Assembly: GCA_047967505.1 (NCBI GenBank)
Contig: CM106541.1
Strand: one strand, 5' to 3'
Source of the DNA: Dipteris shenzhenensis
Lineage: Eukaryota; Polypodiophyta; Polypodiopsida; Gleicheniales
Length of the DNA stretch: 64,000 nucleotides
The notes beneath the pieces are model-generated. The model was not told where the DNA came from. It did not search any database and worked only from the letters and a program-made list of their open reading frames with translations. The position numbers and the translations under genes are program-made. The first letter of the stretch is position 1; each line of letters begins with the position of its first letter. Positions 12,371-23,980 of this stretch are shown piece after piece.

Positions 12371-14390
12371 ACATGAGCATGAGCTTATGCTTAAGTTTCC
12401 GCATAAGCTTATGCTTATGCATGAGCTTATGCGGAAATAGAGAATGAGATAAGCTTATGCGGAAACTCATTCTCTAATTCCGCATAAGCTCCTTCTCTAC
12501 TTCCGCATGAGCATAAGCATGAGCTCATGCTTATGCTTATGCATAAGCATAAGCATGAGCTCATGCTTATGCTCATGCATGCGCATGAGCTTATGCTTAA
12601 GTTTCTGCATAAGCTTATGCTTATGCATGAGCTTATACGGAAATAGAGAATGAGAGAAGCTTATGCGGATCTCATTCTCTATTTCCGCATAAGCTCATTC
12701 TCTATTTCCCACTCTATTTCCCTCTTCTCTCATTTCCCCCTCATCTCTTTCCCCCTCATCTCTTTCGCATAAACTTTCCCTCTTCTTTATTTCTCTATTT
12801 CCCACTCTATTTCCCTCTTCTCTCATTTCCCCCTCATCTCTTTCCCCCTTCTCTCATTCGCATAAGCTTTCCCCCTTCTTTATTTCTCTATTTCCGCACA
12901 AGCTTTCTCTTATGCATGAGCTTATGCGGAAATAGAGAATGAGAGAAGCTACTTTCCCTCTTCTTTATTTCTCTATTTCCCTCTTCTCTCATTTCCCCCT
13001 CATCTCTTTCCCCCTTCTCTCATTCGCATAAGCTTTCCCCCTTCTTTATTTCTCTATTTCTGCACAAGCTTTCTCTTATGCATGAGCTTATGCGGAAATA
13101 GAGAATGAGAGAAGCATAAGCATGAGCTCATGCTTATGCATGAGCTTATGCAGAAATAGAGAATGAGAGAAGCTTATGCGGAAACTCATTCTCTATTTTC
13201 GCATAAGCTCCTTCTCTATTTCCGCATGAGCATGAGCTTATGCTTAAGTTTTCGCATAAGCTCATGCTTATGTATGAGCTTATGCGGAAATAGAGAATGA
13301 GAGAAGCTTATGCGGAAACTCATTCTATTTCTGCATAAGCTCCTTCTCTATTTCCGCATGAGCTTATGCGGAAACTCATTCTCTATTTCCGCATAAGCTC
13401 CTTCTCTATTTCCGCATGAGCTTATGCTTAAGTTTCCACATAAGCTCATGCTTATGCATGAGCTTATGCGGAAACAGAGAATGAGAGAAGCTTATGCGGA
13501 AACTCATTCTATTTCCGCATAAGCTCCTTCTCTTATGCTCATGCATGAGCATGAGCTTATGCTTAAGTTTCTGCATAAGCTTATGCTTATGCATGAGCTT
13601 ATGCGGAAATAGAGAATGAGAGAAGCTTATGCTTCTCTCATTCTCTATTTCCGCATAAGCTCATTCTCTATTTCCCACTCTATTTCCCCCTTCTCTCCTT
13701 CGCTATTTCCGCATAAGCTCATGCTTATGCTTATGCAGAAATAGAGAAGGAGAGAAGCATAATAGAGAATAAGAGAAGCATAAGCATAAGCTTATGCTTC
13801 TCTCCTTCTCCATTTCCGCATAAGCTTATGCTTCTCTCATTCCCCCTCATCTCTTTCCCCCTTCTCTCATTTGCATAAGCTTAAGCTTATGCTTCTCTCC
13901 TTCTCCATTTCCGCATAAGCTTATGCTTCTCTCATTCCCCCTCATCTCTTTCCCCCTTCTCTCATTTGCATAAGCTTTCCCCCTTCTTTATTTCTCTATT
14001 TCCGCACAAGCTTTCTCTTATGCATGAGCTTATGCGAAAATAGAGAACAAGAGAAGCTTCTCTCATTCTCTATTTCCGCATAAGCTCATGCATAAGCATA
14101 TGCAGAAATAGAGAATGAGCTTATGCGGAAATAGAGAATGAGAGAAGCATAAGAATGAGCTTATGCTTCTCTCATTCTCTATTTCCGCATAAGCTCATTC
14201 TCTATTTCCGCATAAGCTCATTCCCCCTTCTCTCATTTGCATAAGCTTTCCCCCTTCTTTATTTCTCTATTTCCGCACAAGCTTTCTCTTATGCATGAGC
14301 TTATGCTTAAGTTTCTGCATAAGCCTTTCCCCCTTATCATTCCCCCTCATCTCTTTCCCCCTTCTCTCATTCGCATAAGCTTTCCCCCTT
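11095..14390. repeat. Self-complementary minisatellite built from GCATAAGC/GCTTATGC units
   Basis: About 3.3 kb is made almost entirely of short blocks and their reverse complements: GCATAAGC/GCTTATGC, GCATGAGC/GCTCATGC, and a longer arm TATTTCCGCATAAGCT facing AGCTTATGCGGAAATA. The arms are joined by CTCTCATTCTC or GAGAATGAGAG and by CCCCCTTCTCT tracts. Neighbouring arms are inverted, so the strand can fold into many hairpins with AAGCTT or TTATGCATAA-like centres. Open frames inside are repeat translations. Origin is unknown; it adjoins the CACTA element but is not clearly part of it. Confidence 0.9.
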
Positions 14391-14399
14391 GCTTGGAAT

Positions 14400-14835
14400 T
14401 AAGGTATTCTAGACGCCTGAAAGTGCATTTAATCATCTGAAAGTGCTTTTACTTGTTCATATCACTTGAAAGTACTTAAATGTGTTGGTAGGCATGTTTT
14501 AGAGCTTAAAAGCACTTCAAAGGGCCTTTGGCTCAATTTGGGCACTTATCTAAAAGTACTACAAAGTTTTTAAAAGTATTGAATTGTTTTGGAAAGTACT
14601 TTAACATCCTTAAAAGTACTTGAAAGTGTGTCACAGCACTTCAAAAAGACTTGAAAGTGTTTTAAAGTACTTGAAAGCACTTCAAAGTACTTAATGCTTC
14701 AGAGTACTTTTTCAATGTGCTGCAAAGTACTTAATATGCTTCAAAGTACTTGAAAACGCTTCAAAGTACATTTTCAATGTCGTGCAAGGTACTTAGTGTG
14801 CTTCAAAGTACTTGAAAGTGCTTCAATCCACTTTG
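14400..14835. repeat. Degenerate AAAGTACTT / AAAGTGCTT repeat
   Basis: More than twenty copies of a 9-11 base motif around TTCAAAGTACTTGAAAGTGC, spaced irregularly. The motif contains the palindrome AAGTACTT. Dense short subterminal-like motifs are typical near ends of CACTA-type elements, but no terminus is adjacent. Confidence 0.8.
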
Positions 14836-16330
14836 AAAATGCTTTGAAGGACTATGCAGATCTCATCAGCACTTTGCTTGATTTTCTCAGTAGTGTGTGC
14901 ATAGTGAAATTCTTTATCTGTTCCTTCTTTTTGATTTTTTCTTATATTTAATATGCTAATGCAGAAAAGATATGAAGCTGCCATGACCATAGTTGTAGAT
15001 GCGGAGAGACAACGTCTATTTACAGAGGCATTGCTGCAATAGCTCAAGGTCGGTGACATGTTTATATAGAGCCCACACCCCAGAATTTGTATGGGCTCAA
15101 CAACATTACTTTCTATGGGCAATGTGTTGCTTGCTCAAGGATGAGGATGTGGTTGTCTACGTGCTTGTAGACACTAATACCAATGCATGTAACACCATTC
15201 CTAGTGCAAGTACAGCCACATTGACATGTTTGAAGCTTGGCTGCCACCCAGAGAATCCTAGAGCTTTCTTACCTCCAAGAGTCTGTCCATCAATGTTTAG
15301 TGATTATTATCCGTAGGGAGAGAAGCTTGTAGAGGACTTTTCATTTGATGTATGAGAAGAGAGTGGAGTTAGTGGGTGGGAAACAGAGAATGCAATGGAG
15401 AGTGTTACCAAGAAGGTAGAGGACTACAAGATTGCTAAGGAGGAGACGGCACATTTGGATTAAAATTTAGTAGAAGCCGGTGGGTAGGGAAAAGAGAATG
15501 CAACAAAGAGTACTACCAAGACAATCGAGGAGAATACTTCTAAGGAGGAGATTGCCCATTTAGATGATGTAGTAGTAGCCAGTGTGGATGCTGCTTTGAA
15601 AATACTTAGTGATGTCAGTTCCAGCCTTGGATGTAGAAGTGAAAACCCTTCACAATTGCAAGATAAGTTTTCAAAGAAGAGAGGATGAATGGGAAAACAA
15701 CACTACGATGAGGCCAGTATGTTGCATTGTCTTTCTTGAAACTTTGTGGACATATATGTGTAAGACAGGGTTGTCTTGTCTTATCTTGAAATGTCATCTT
15801 GTCTTGAAATTTTGTGGATATATATGTGTAAGACAAGGTTTAATGATCTTTTTTTAAATGCACGTAGGGAACAGAAGAAATCAAAAGTAGATGCAACAGA
15901 AGCAAGGACGCGACCCTCTAGAAAATGTAGAAGTTCTGGACATGTAGAGAAGGTAAAAAAAGAATGCCCCTTCATTCCCAAAAGTATTGCTCCCATACAA
16001 TCTGACAAGCCTAGAGCCTACAAAACACTTTGAAGTACCAAGATCCTCAAATTCACCTTTCATGATTTGAAGAGAGGATGTGAAAAGCATTCACACCACA
16101 TACAATGCACTCTCTAAGCATGTAAAAACTCTAGAAATGTAGTAGTTCCTCCAATGCGCTTGCATGAGGCAAAGTTCCACTTTTGTAATCTCCACTTTGG
16201 AATGACGATTTTTTGTCTTTGTGCATTTAGATACTTGTGCTCTCTCTTCTTGTAATAAAAGTATCGTTCTTACTATGATAAAGTCCATTATTAAATATGT
16301 TTATTTGCTAATATGGTTAACTTATATAGG
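14836..16330 (+). pseudogene. Unidentified split-gene remnant
   Basis: Stretches with coding character are separated by intron-like sequence. A possible exon follows the acceptor AATGCAG near 14964 and reads RYEAAMTIVVDAERQRLF before a TAG. A longer piece at about 15070-15315 contains AQQHYFLWAMCCLLKDEDVV. A basic piece lies at about 15867-16032. Frames change and stops are present. I recognise no family. It might be the 5' part of the HAD-like pseudogene that follows or a separate element. Confidence 0.3.
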
Positions 16331-16409
16331 GCCATGGCACCCAAAAAATGTTAACGTGCCAAAAACTACAACAAAAGTCATAGAGATTGATAGTGTGTAG
16401 CCTGTGTTT

Positions 16410-17330
16410 GTGACACCTCCAAAGTTTCAAGAAGTTTATTGTTGGAAGGGAAAACCAGCCCTTATGCTCGACCTTAACAATGTATTAATGAATACACTCG
16501 GGGGATCCACCTCAAAATTTTTATTTTACCATGTGCATTCAAAAGGAGGGGTATTTTAATTCAATTTTTGGAAAATTTTTAACAGAATTACAATCTCATT
16601 ACAATAATAGGAGAGGTTTTTTAACTTTAAAAAACAATCCATTAGTTCATAAGTAAAGAGGAGTGATTTTATTGGAAGGAAATACTAGTTGAGGGGTTTT
16701 AAAGCACCCCTTGAATGCATGTGATACATAGGGATTTTTCTAGTAGTGCACCCCCCAGTGAACACATTTAACCCTAGAAGGGCCGATTGTACCCCTGATT
16801 TTGTCTTAGATGCTGTAGAGTGTATGGTTCAGTGAAGCACTATTTATGGAAATATGTACAACACCTCTTTTCTGTAGCAAGTACATATGCGAATGTGTTT
16901 ATTTGGAGCACGGCAAAGCTTGCCAATGTAGAATATAAGCTGGATAAATGCTTTGCAAGAATAAAAGGTTTATTGGCAAGGTCAATGGCACGTGAAAGTT
17001 TTCAACCTATGCTGATTTCAAATTTCCATCAAAGAAACCTGTATTTTTTAATCATCTCATACATTTTTGGAAGTTATACCCGTAGTTCAATAGCACCAAT
17101 ACCTTGTTGGTGTATGAATCTACCTTACAAGTGCTATAAGAATCCCCTTGGCACGTATTTGATAGTCCCAAGGATGGAGGATTAGTCTCCCATAGAGCTA
17201 AGGGGTTTCATGATGAGTGACCTGAGGCCATGGTTGCATAAATGGTTGCTATCAATGGATAGGATGGAGTGTGCATCCATGAGCCCATTTTATGCACCTG
17301 CACATTCCTGAAATCAAGAGTCTCTACTCA
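16410..17330 (+). pseudogene. FCP1/NIF-type HAD phosphatase-like pseudogene
   Basis: Pieces in order match the plant FCP1-homology (NLI-interacting factor, HAD superfamily) fold. The motif-I block KPALMLDLNNVL (about 16453-16488) replaces the usual DLDxT-like start. Then come VKHYLWKYVQHLFSVAS and VFIWSTAKLANVEYKLD (motif-II region, about 16830-16950), FNSTNTLLVYES (about 17087-17122, motif III with D changed to Y), and LRPWLHKWLLSMDR (about 17220-17262). The pieces are in different frames, contain stops and are split at about 16490-16748 by an inserted sequence ending in CTAGTAGTG. Catalytic residues are partly lost, so no phosphatase activity is expected. Assignment rests on motif order and spacing recalled from the family. 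Confidence 0.5.
16490..16748. mobile_element. Small insertion with one CACTA-like end
   Basis: About 260 AT-rich bases split the HAD-like pseudogene. The right end reads GGGATTTTTCTAGTAGTG, whose complement CACTACTAGAAAAATCCC is typical of plant CACTA-type termini. The left end (CACTCGGGGGATCC) shares only CACT with it, so the limits are approximate. A non-autonomous element is the likeliest reading. Confidence 0.4.
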
Positions 17331-17420
17331 AAGGAGGAAGAATTTTACCTTATAATGAATGGTTGAACATGGAAAAGAATATGGAAAAGGTTAATTAAAG
17401 GAAAAATAGGAGGCGAGGGG

Positions 17421-17640
17421 AAATTATGTACCCTCCTTATACATTTTTGTATATGTTTCCTTTATGATGTAAATATGGAAAATTAATGTATCCCTCCTTA
17501 TAGATTTTTGTATATGTTTCCTTGACAATGTAAACATGGAAAAATTTATGTACCCCTCCTTATACATTTTTGAATATGTTCTCTTGACAATGCAAACATG
17601 GGAAAGTCTATGCACCCCCTCTTTATAATGTAAATTGCAG
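17421..17640. repeat. Tandem repeat of about 65 bp, more than three copies
   Basis: Each unit contains CCCTCCTTATACATTTTTG, then ATATGTTTCCTTGACAATGT and an AACATGGAAA block. Three full units and a partial one are seen with about 10-15% divergence. Short open frames on the minus strand are repeat translations. Confidence 0.85.
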
Positions 17641-17755
17641 AATTTTGTTGGTATAAATGCAATAAGTTAATGACATTAATGTCCTTTAATGTGTAAACTA
17701 CTTGGTCACCATGTTCTCTCATGCATGGTTTGATGTTCTTAATGAATACTATTAA

Positions 17756-17945
17756 CACTACTATACACGAGTCCTATTCCAATGCTTAAGCATCGACATT
17801 TAGCATGCACGGGGCACTAATCGTCAGTAATCAAAGCGGGATTAGTTAAGTGTTGCTATATAGCAACTTTAGACAAGTGTCGCTATATAGCAACACTTAC
17901 TAGACTTGTGAATGGTCATTATATAGTGACACTGAGATAGTTTCC
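17756..17945 (+). mobile_element. Second CACTA terminus, same orientation as the one at 5599
   Basis: It begins CACTACTATACACGAGTCC and shares with the first terminus the order CATTTAGC, GGCACTAATCGTC, AAAGCGGGAT and TATATAGC palindromic repeats. Its palindromes are changed (GTTGCTATATAGCAAC). Sequence after about 17950 is unrelated, and no matching right end or transposase is found. It is a relic or a solo end of a related family. Confidence 0.75.
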
Positions 17946-18835
17946 TATAGCAAGGAAGTAGCAAGCTAAGGGTGTCCACTTTTTGTTCACTCCCCAATCC
18001 TTAGGAGGTGGAAAAACAAGCTTTTTAGCACACAAAAATGCAAATCTCACATACTTCCCTATAGATCTAGTCTTTAAAGTCTTCAGACACAACATCACAC
18101 ATGCTATTGTGCACACAATGGTATTGTCTGATCAAAAATTCGATGAACACACAAAAAAATTCTTTGTGTCACACGGCATGGTTCCAAGGCAGTCACACCT
18201 TTGTTACGAACAGAGAGTGTCATATTGACTTCTAAATTTCTCACTCATTTTAGATTAAATGTTATTGAAACTTTGTAGGTGGTCTCTTTACATTATGTAG
18301 AGCTTAACTTGATTTATTGGTAATTATTTGAATGATTTATCTAATTATAAATAATTATTTATAATAAATAAAGTCATAAAATACATGCATTTTAGTAGCA
18401 CACCACATTTTTTTAGTATTTTGAATAATTAAGCAAATCCAATTCGGTGGAAGGTTAGTAGGCACATAAGGGTGTGTGGTTCAATCATCAAATCCCAAAT
18501 CCAATGGTTAGACTTAGGAAGATTGAAGTTTAATTTTTACTTTTACTCCTTAGAGGATCAACAAATAATATTAAAAATAAATCTAGTAATTCTCAAACAT
18601 GACCAAACATTTCAAAAATGTTAATATTTTTAGTCGTCCGCATGATGAATAAGAGGAAAAAATTTTGGTTAAATTTGAGTAAGGGAAACGTACAATATGG
18701 CCTCCAAGAGTGAAATCTCTCTTTTGTGGGGGGAAAAAGGGCCACCCAAGCCTAATACCAAGACAAGGTAGGCTTGGTATTAGGCTTGGTGAGGTAGGCT
18801 AGGAGCATCACCGACCCTAGTGGCAAGCCTTTGGA
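17946..18835. other. No gene recognised
   Basis: AT-rich sequence without supported coding. A short inverted or direct repeat of GCCTAATACCAAG and CTTGGTATTAGGC lies at about 18748-18792 and could form a hairpin. Confidence 0.5.
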
Positions 18836-18839
18836 GTGT

Positions 18840-19290
18840 GCATGCTGCCCATGTGGAAGGCTGAGTCATCTATTTTTGCCTTGCAACCATGCCACGTTGT
18901 TAGACCGCATGGTGCCATATCATCAAGGAGATGTGACATCACTCCTTGCCATGTCACCTTAGATTGCCACACGTGCTGCCACATCGGCCACATGTGCCAC
19001 CTCATCATTCCACATCATAGGAACTCTTGGAGCCATGTCATCATACCTTGCCACCTTGGCATACCTCGTCAACATTGCCACGTCACCAATCCCTCCACCT
19101 CAATTTGCCATGTCAATCTACCACCTCATGAATGCCAACTCATCATGCCACATCACATTTCCACATCATGGAAGAGACTCATATATTCCACACCATATTG
19201 CCACATCATCACCATGCATGGTGCCACATCAGCCACATGTATACACATCATGATGATGGCGAGCCACATCATCAACATGCATGGTAAGTA
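18840..19290. repeat. Degenerate TGCCACATCATC repeat tract
   Basis: The 12-base theme TGCCACATCATC (variants CCATGTCATCA, GCCACCTCATCA) recurs over some 450 bases. The 151-codon open frame across it is rich in His and Cys only because of the repeat and is not a supported gene. Confidence 0.8.
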
Positions 19291-19329
19291 AGTTATTATA
19301 CATGCATGTGATTTGAGTGCATGAGGCAT

Positions 19330-19590
19330 AGAATATCATGATCAAGGTTTATGACCACGATGTGCGTGAGGCATAGAATACCACGATCGAGGTATTTTGA
19401 GGTATTTGAAAGTGGCAAAATAATCAAATTACAAATCAAATTGTCATGGTTTATGACCACGATCGAGGTATTTGGAGGTATCCAAAGGTGGCAAAATAAT
19501 CAAATGGTCATGGTTTATGACCACGATCAAGGTATTTGGAGATATTTAGAAGTGGCAAAATAATCACATTATCATGGTTTATCACATAGG
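19330..19590. repeat. Tandem repeat of about 62-76 bp, four copies
   Basis: Units carry ATCATGGTTTATGACCACGA, TCGAGGTATTTGGAGG and GTGGCAAAATAATCAAAT. Copy length varies by small insertions. Confidence 0.85.
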
Positions 19591-19875
19591 TTATTCTCAA
19601 ATTACATTAATGAAAATATTAATCAAGATAGGCACATATGTTATGTGAATATTAAACTGAAATAAAATCAAACGATGCAAATATTCAAAATTAACATTGG
19701 ATTCCATGTATATATAATATGATTAAAATCAACTTATTTGAGTAGACCACAAAATTTAGTTTCAAAACAAAGTCAAACGTAATTTTAGTAGCCAATTATT
19801 TTCAATCTTAGCACCTTCTCCACCAATCATAATCAAGAGCAATCTAGTGGATGAGTAAGAGCAATCTAGTGGTGC

Positions 19876-20712
19876 TTGCGTGAAGCGTGCTTTGCGTCAC
19901 GTCACAGTGGCGATCGCTTCAAGGATACACATGATATGGTGCGGTGGTGCAACCAGCACTTACCTACTAGTGCTATCTCCTTGTTTCAGTCGCTTGACGA
20001 TAGGGTGGTGAGCCGGTATTTTTGGTGTGTGGACATTGAGAGTCTTGATCGGTCTAGGCCTTTTGATTGTCGTTCAGTGTCTGGCACTCTTGATTTCCAT
20101 TCCATCAGGAGCATAGGTGAGTCTCACCCCGCGATCTTTTCTCGACGGTTTGCATGTTTTTGCTCTACATGCATTGATGATGATTGGGGAGGGTGCGCCA
20201 TGATACCATGGGCTGATCCATGGGCACGGCAAGTGCTTTCTCCCTTCCAGCCTTGGGAGGAGGTACATGATGATCAGGATGCGGGATTCAGTTCCTCTAG
20301 AGATTATGACCAACTTACAAATATGTTGCGTATTGGTGATATCTTCGCAGTCATTGCTTCGGAGGGCAATGAGGAGGGTGTGGATTATTACTTGTTGCGA
20401 TGCTCTATGGCGAAGAGTGTGCTGAATGCAGATACAGTGGATGGGCATGGGATGCACTTCGATGCTCATAGCATGATCATAGGTGGCCACTATTTTTAGC
20501 GAATACAGAGGCGTGGTCGTTATATTGAGTTCCAGGAGTACATGGTGGATCAGGATGCATACATGTATTATTATCTTGTTGTTGCGATCAAGATTACTTT
20601 GAGTCGTGTTCGCACTCGGAAGGCGACATCCACTCCACAATGGCGCCTTGCAGTGGAGGATCATGAGAGCATACTTGCAACTATTGGCATGAGAGCCGAT
20701 CCTAAGGAATAG
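19876..20712 (+). pseudogene. Unknown protein with one in-frame stop
   Basis: An open frame of about 207 codons ends at TAG (20497-20499) and then continues in the same frame for 70 codons to a TAG at 20710. Before the stop it reads CSTCIDDDWGGCAMIPWADP and GDIFAVIASEGNEEGVDYYL. After it come RIQRRGRYIEFQEYMV and LVVAIKITLSRVRTRK. The middle block (acidic GxxFAV, then YYLLRC) has the look of a BAH-like or other beta-rich chromatin module, but I cannot name the family. The first stop fits a former CAG (YFQRIQRRG). No ATG supports the start; the frame opens with TTG. It is probably a transposon-borne gene or a decayed host gene. Confidence 0.4.
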
Positions 20713-21040
20713 CACATTACATATCATAGTTTTGGGATCATCAGTTGATCAGATAGATTTTTATTAAGTATCACTAGTTGATTACATATTTTTGTATTCG
20801 ATATGTATAAGCTCACTCTGTGACTGTACCATTGTAATTTTCATGGACTCATATTTTGTATTTCACTATGATGGTTTTATACACGTTCATACACATCATT
20901 GTATTAGATTCTATTTTATACATGATGTCCGTTGTCTTCTTAATGGGATTTGTTGTTTCCGTAAAACAAAAAATTGTTTATTAGTAGTTATGTTGTAATT
21001 GTGTTTTGTGCTTTAGGACATTTTAAAAATGTGACTAAGA
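20713..21040. other. No gene recognised
   Basis: AT-rich spacer between the unknown open frame and the satellite array. Confidence 0.5.
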
Positions 21041-23980
21041 AAATTCATGCACGTACTAACCAAATATGAATGTGGACTTATCTGTTAGGGATGAAACTCT
21101 ACATGGCTCTTAAGCTACCCTAAACCTACATCCACACAAGATTTGGTCTCCAAATGATTTGGTATGTGTCATGTGAAAGGTATAATGCGTACATTTTTGC
21201 AAGCACTCCCTACTAGTGACTACGTATGGAAAATGGCACACGTACTAACCAAATACACATGTGGACTTATCTGTTGGGGGTGAAACTTCGCATGGCTCTT
21301 AGGCTACCCTAGACCTACATCCATGCAATATTTGGTCTCCAACTGATTTGGTATGTGCCACATGGAAGGTATAATGCATACATTTTTGCAAGCACTCCCT
21401 ACTAGGGACTACGTATGGAAAATGGCACACGTACTAACCAAATACGCATGTGGACTTATCTGTTGGGGATGAAACTTCGCATAGCTCTTAGTCTGCCCTA
21501 GAACTACATCCACGCAAGATTTGGTCTCCAACTGATTTGGTATGTGCCACGTGGAAGGTATAATGCGTACATTTTTACAATCCCTACGAGTAACTACGTA
21601 TGAAAAATAGCGCACGTACTAACCAAATACGCATGTGGACTTATCTGTTGGCGATGAAACTTTGCATGGCTCTTAGGCTACCCTAGACCTAAATCCATGC
21701 AAGATTTGGTCTCCAACTGATTTGGTATGTGCCACATGGAAGGTATAATGCGTACATTTTTACAATCCCTACTAGTGACTACGTATGAAAAATGGTGCAC
21801 GTACTAACCAAATACATATGTGGACTTATGTATTGGGGATGAAACTTTGCACAGCTCTTAGGCTGCCCTAGATGTACATCCATGCAAGATTTGGTCTCCA
21901 ACTGATTTGGTATGTGCCACGTGGAAGGTACAATGTGTACATTTTTACAATCCCTACTAGTGACTACGTATGAAAAATGGTGCACGTACTAACCAAATAC
22001 GCATGTGGACTTATCTGTTGGGGATGAAACTTTGCACGGCTCTCAGGCTACCCTACACCTACATCCACGCAAGATTTGGTCTTCAACTGATTTGGTATGT
22101 GCCACATGGAAGGTATAATGTGTACATTTTTACAATCCCTACTAGTGACAATCCCTACTAGTGACTACGTATGAAAAATGGTACACATTCTAACCAAATA
22201 CGCATGTGGACTTATCTGTTGGGGATGAAACTTTGCATGGCTCATAGACTACCCTAGACCTATATCCACGCAAGATTTGGTCTCCAACTGATTTGGTATG
22301 CGCCACGTGCAAGGTATAATACGTACATTTTTACAATCCCTACTAGTGACTACGTATGAAAAATGACGCACGTACTAGCCAAATATGTATGTGGACTTAT
22401 TTGTTGGAGATAAAACTTTGCACAACTCTTAGGCTACCCTAGACATACATCCATGCAAGATTTGGTCTCCAACTGATTTGGTATGTGCCACGTGGAAGGT
22501 ATAATGTGTACATTTTTACAATCCCTACTAGTGAATACGTATGAAAAATGACGCATGTACTAACCAAATATGCATGTGGACTTATCCGTTGGGGATAAAA
22601 CTTTGCACGGCTCTTAGGCTTCCCTAGACCTACATCCACGCAAGATTTGGTCTCCAGCTGATTTGGTATATGCCACGTGGAAGGTATAATGTGTACATTT
22701 TTACAATCCCTACTATTGACTACATGTGAAAAATGGTGCACGTACTATCCAAATATACATGTGGACTTATCTGTTGGGAATGAAACTTTGCACAGCTCTT
22801 AGGCTACCTTGGACCTACATCCACGCAAGATTTGGTCTCCAACTGATTTGGTATGTGCCACGTGGAATGTATAATGCGTACATTTTTACAATCCCTACTA
22901 GTCACTACGTATGAAAAATGGCGCACGTACTAACCAAATATGCATATGGACTTATCTGTTGGGGATGAAACTTTGCGCGGCTCTTAGGCTACCCTAGACC
23001 TACATACATCCAAGATTTGGTCTCCAACTGATTTGGTATGTGCCACGTGGAAGGTATAATGCATACATTTTTAGAATCTCTACTAGTGACTACGTATGAA
23101 AAATGGCCCACGTACTAACCAAATATGCATGTATACTTATCTATTGGGGATGAAACTTTGCACAACTCTTAGGCTACCCTAGACCTACATCCATGCAAGA
23201 TTTGGTCTCCAAATTATTTGGTATGTGCCACTAGAAGGTATAATGCGTACATTTTTGCATGCACTCCCTACTAGTGACTACGTATGAAAAATGGTGCACG
23301 TACTAACCAAATATGCATGTGGGTCACTTATCTATTGGGGGTGAAACTTTGCATGGCTCTTAGGCTACCCTAGACATACATCCATGCAAGATTTGGTTGC
23401 CAATCGATTTCGTATGTGCCGCGTGAAAGGTATAATGCATACATTTGTGCATGCACTCCCTACTAGTGACTACGTATGAAAAATGGCAAACATACTAACC
23501 AAAATACACCGATGGACTTATCTGCTGTGCATGAAACTTTGCACAGATCTTAGGCTACCCTAGACCTACATCCATGTAAGATTTGGTCTCCAACTAATTT
23601 GGTATGTGCCATGTGGAAGGTATAATGTGTACATTTTTACAATCCCTACTAGTGACCATATGAAAAATGGCGCACGTACTAACCAAATATGCATGTGGAC
23701 TTATCTATTGGGGATGAAACTTTGCACAACTCTTAGGCTACCCTAGACCTACATCCATGCAAGATTTGGTCTCCAACTGATTTCATATGTGCCACATGGA
23801 AGGTATAATCCGTACATTTTTACAATCCCTACTAGTAACTATGTATGAAAAATGGCGCACGTACTAACCAAATATGCATGTGGACTTATTTGTTGGGGAT
23901 GAAACTTTGCGCGGCTCTTAGGCTATCCTAGACCTACATCCATGCAAGATTTGGTCTCCAACTGATTTGGTATGTGCCAC
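21041..23980. repeat. Satellite array, about 185-bp monomer, 16 copies
   Basis: Monomers share CGTACTAACCAAATA, GGACTTATCTGTTGGGGATG, GGCTACCCTAGACCTACATC, AAGATTTGGTCTCCAACTG and ATTTTTACAATCCCTACTAG. Monomer starts are spaced 184-200 bases apart (for example 21241, 21430, 21614, 21800, 21984). Unit 6-7 has a small internal duplication. Divergence between copies is about 5-15%. The last monomer is cut at 23980 by an LTR. Repeated open frames of 62-68 codons on both strands are a by-product. The length fits nucleosome-sized plant satellites. Confidence 0.95.

Noticed and set aside
11095-14390. CRISPR-like array
   Set aside because: Repeats are inverted, irregular in spacing and lie in plant DNA with introns; no unique spacers or cas genes.
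16737-16748. CTAGTAGTG as the right end of the CACTA element at 5599
   Set aside because: Only eight terminal bases match, the subterminal sequence differs, and flanking bases (TTA left, CAC right) are not a target duplication.
18836-19291. 151-codon His/Cys-rich open frame
   Set aside because: The composition follows the TGCCACATCATC repeat; there is no regular zinc-binding spacing.
21409-22914. Several 62-100 codon open frames on both strands
   Set aside because: They recur with the satellite monomer and are repeat translations.
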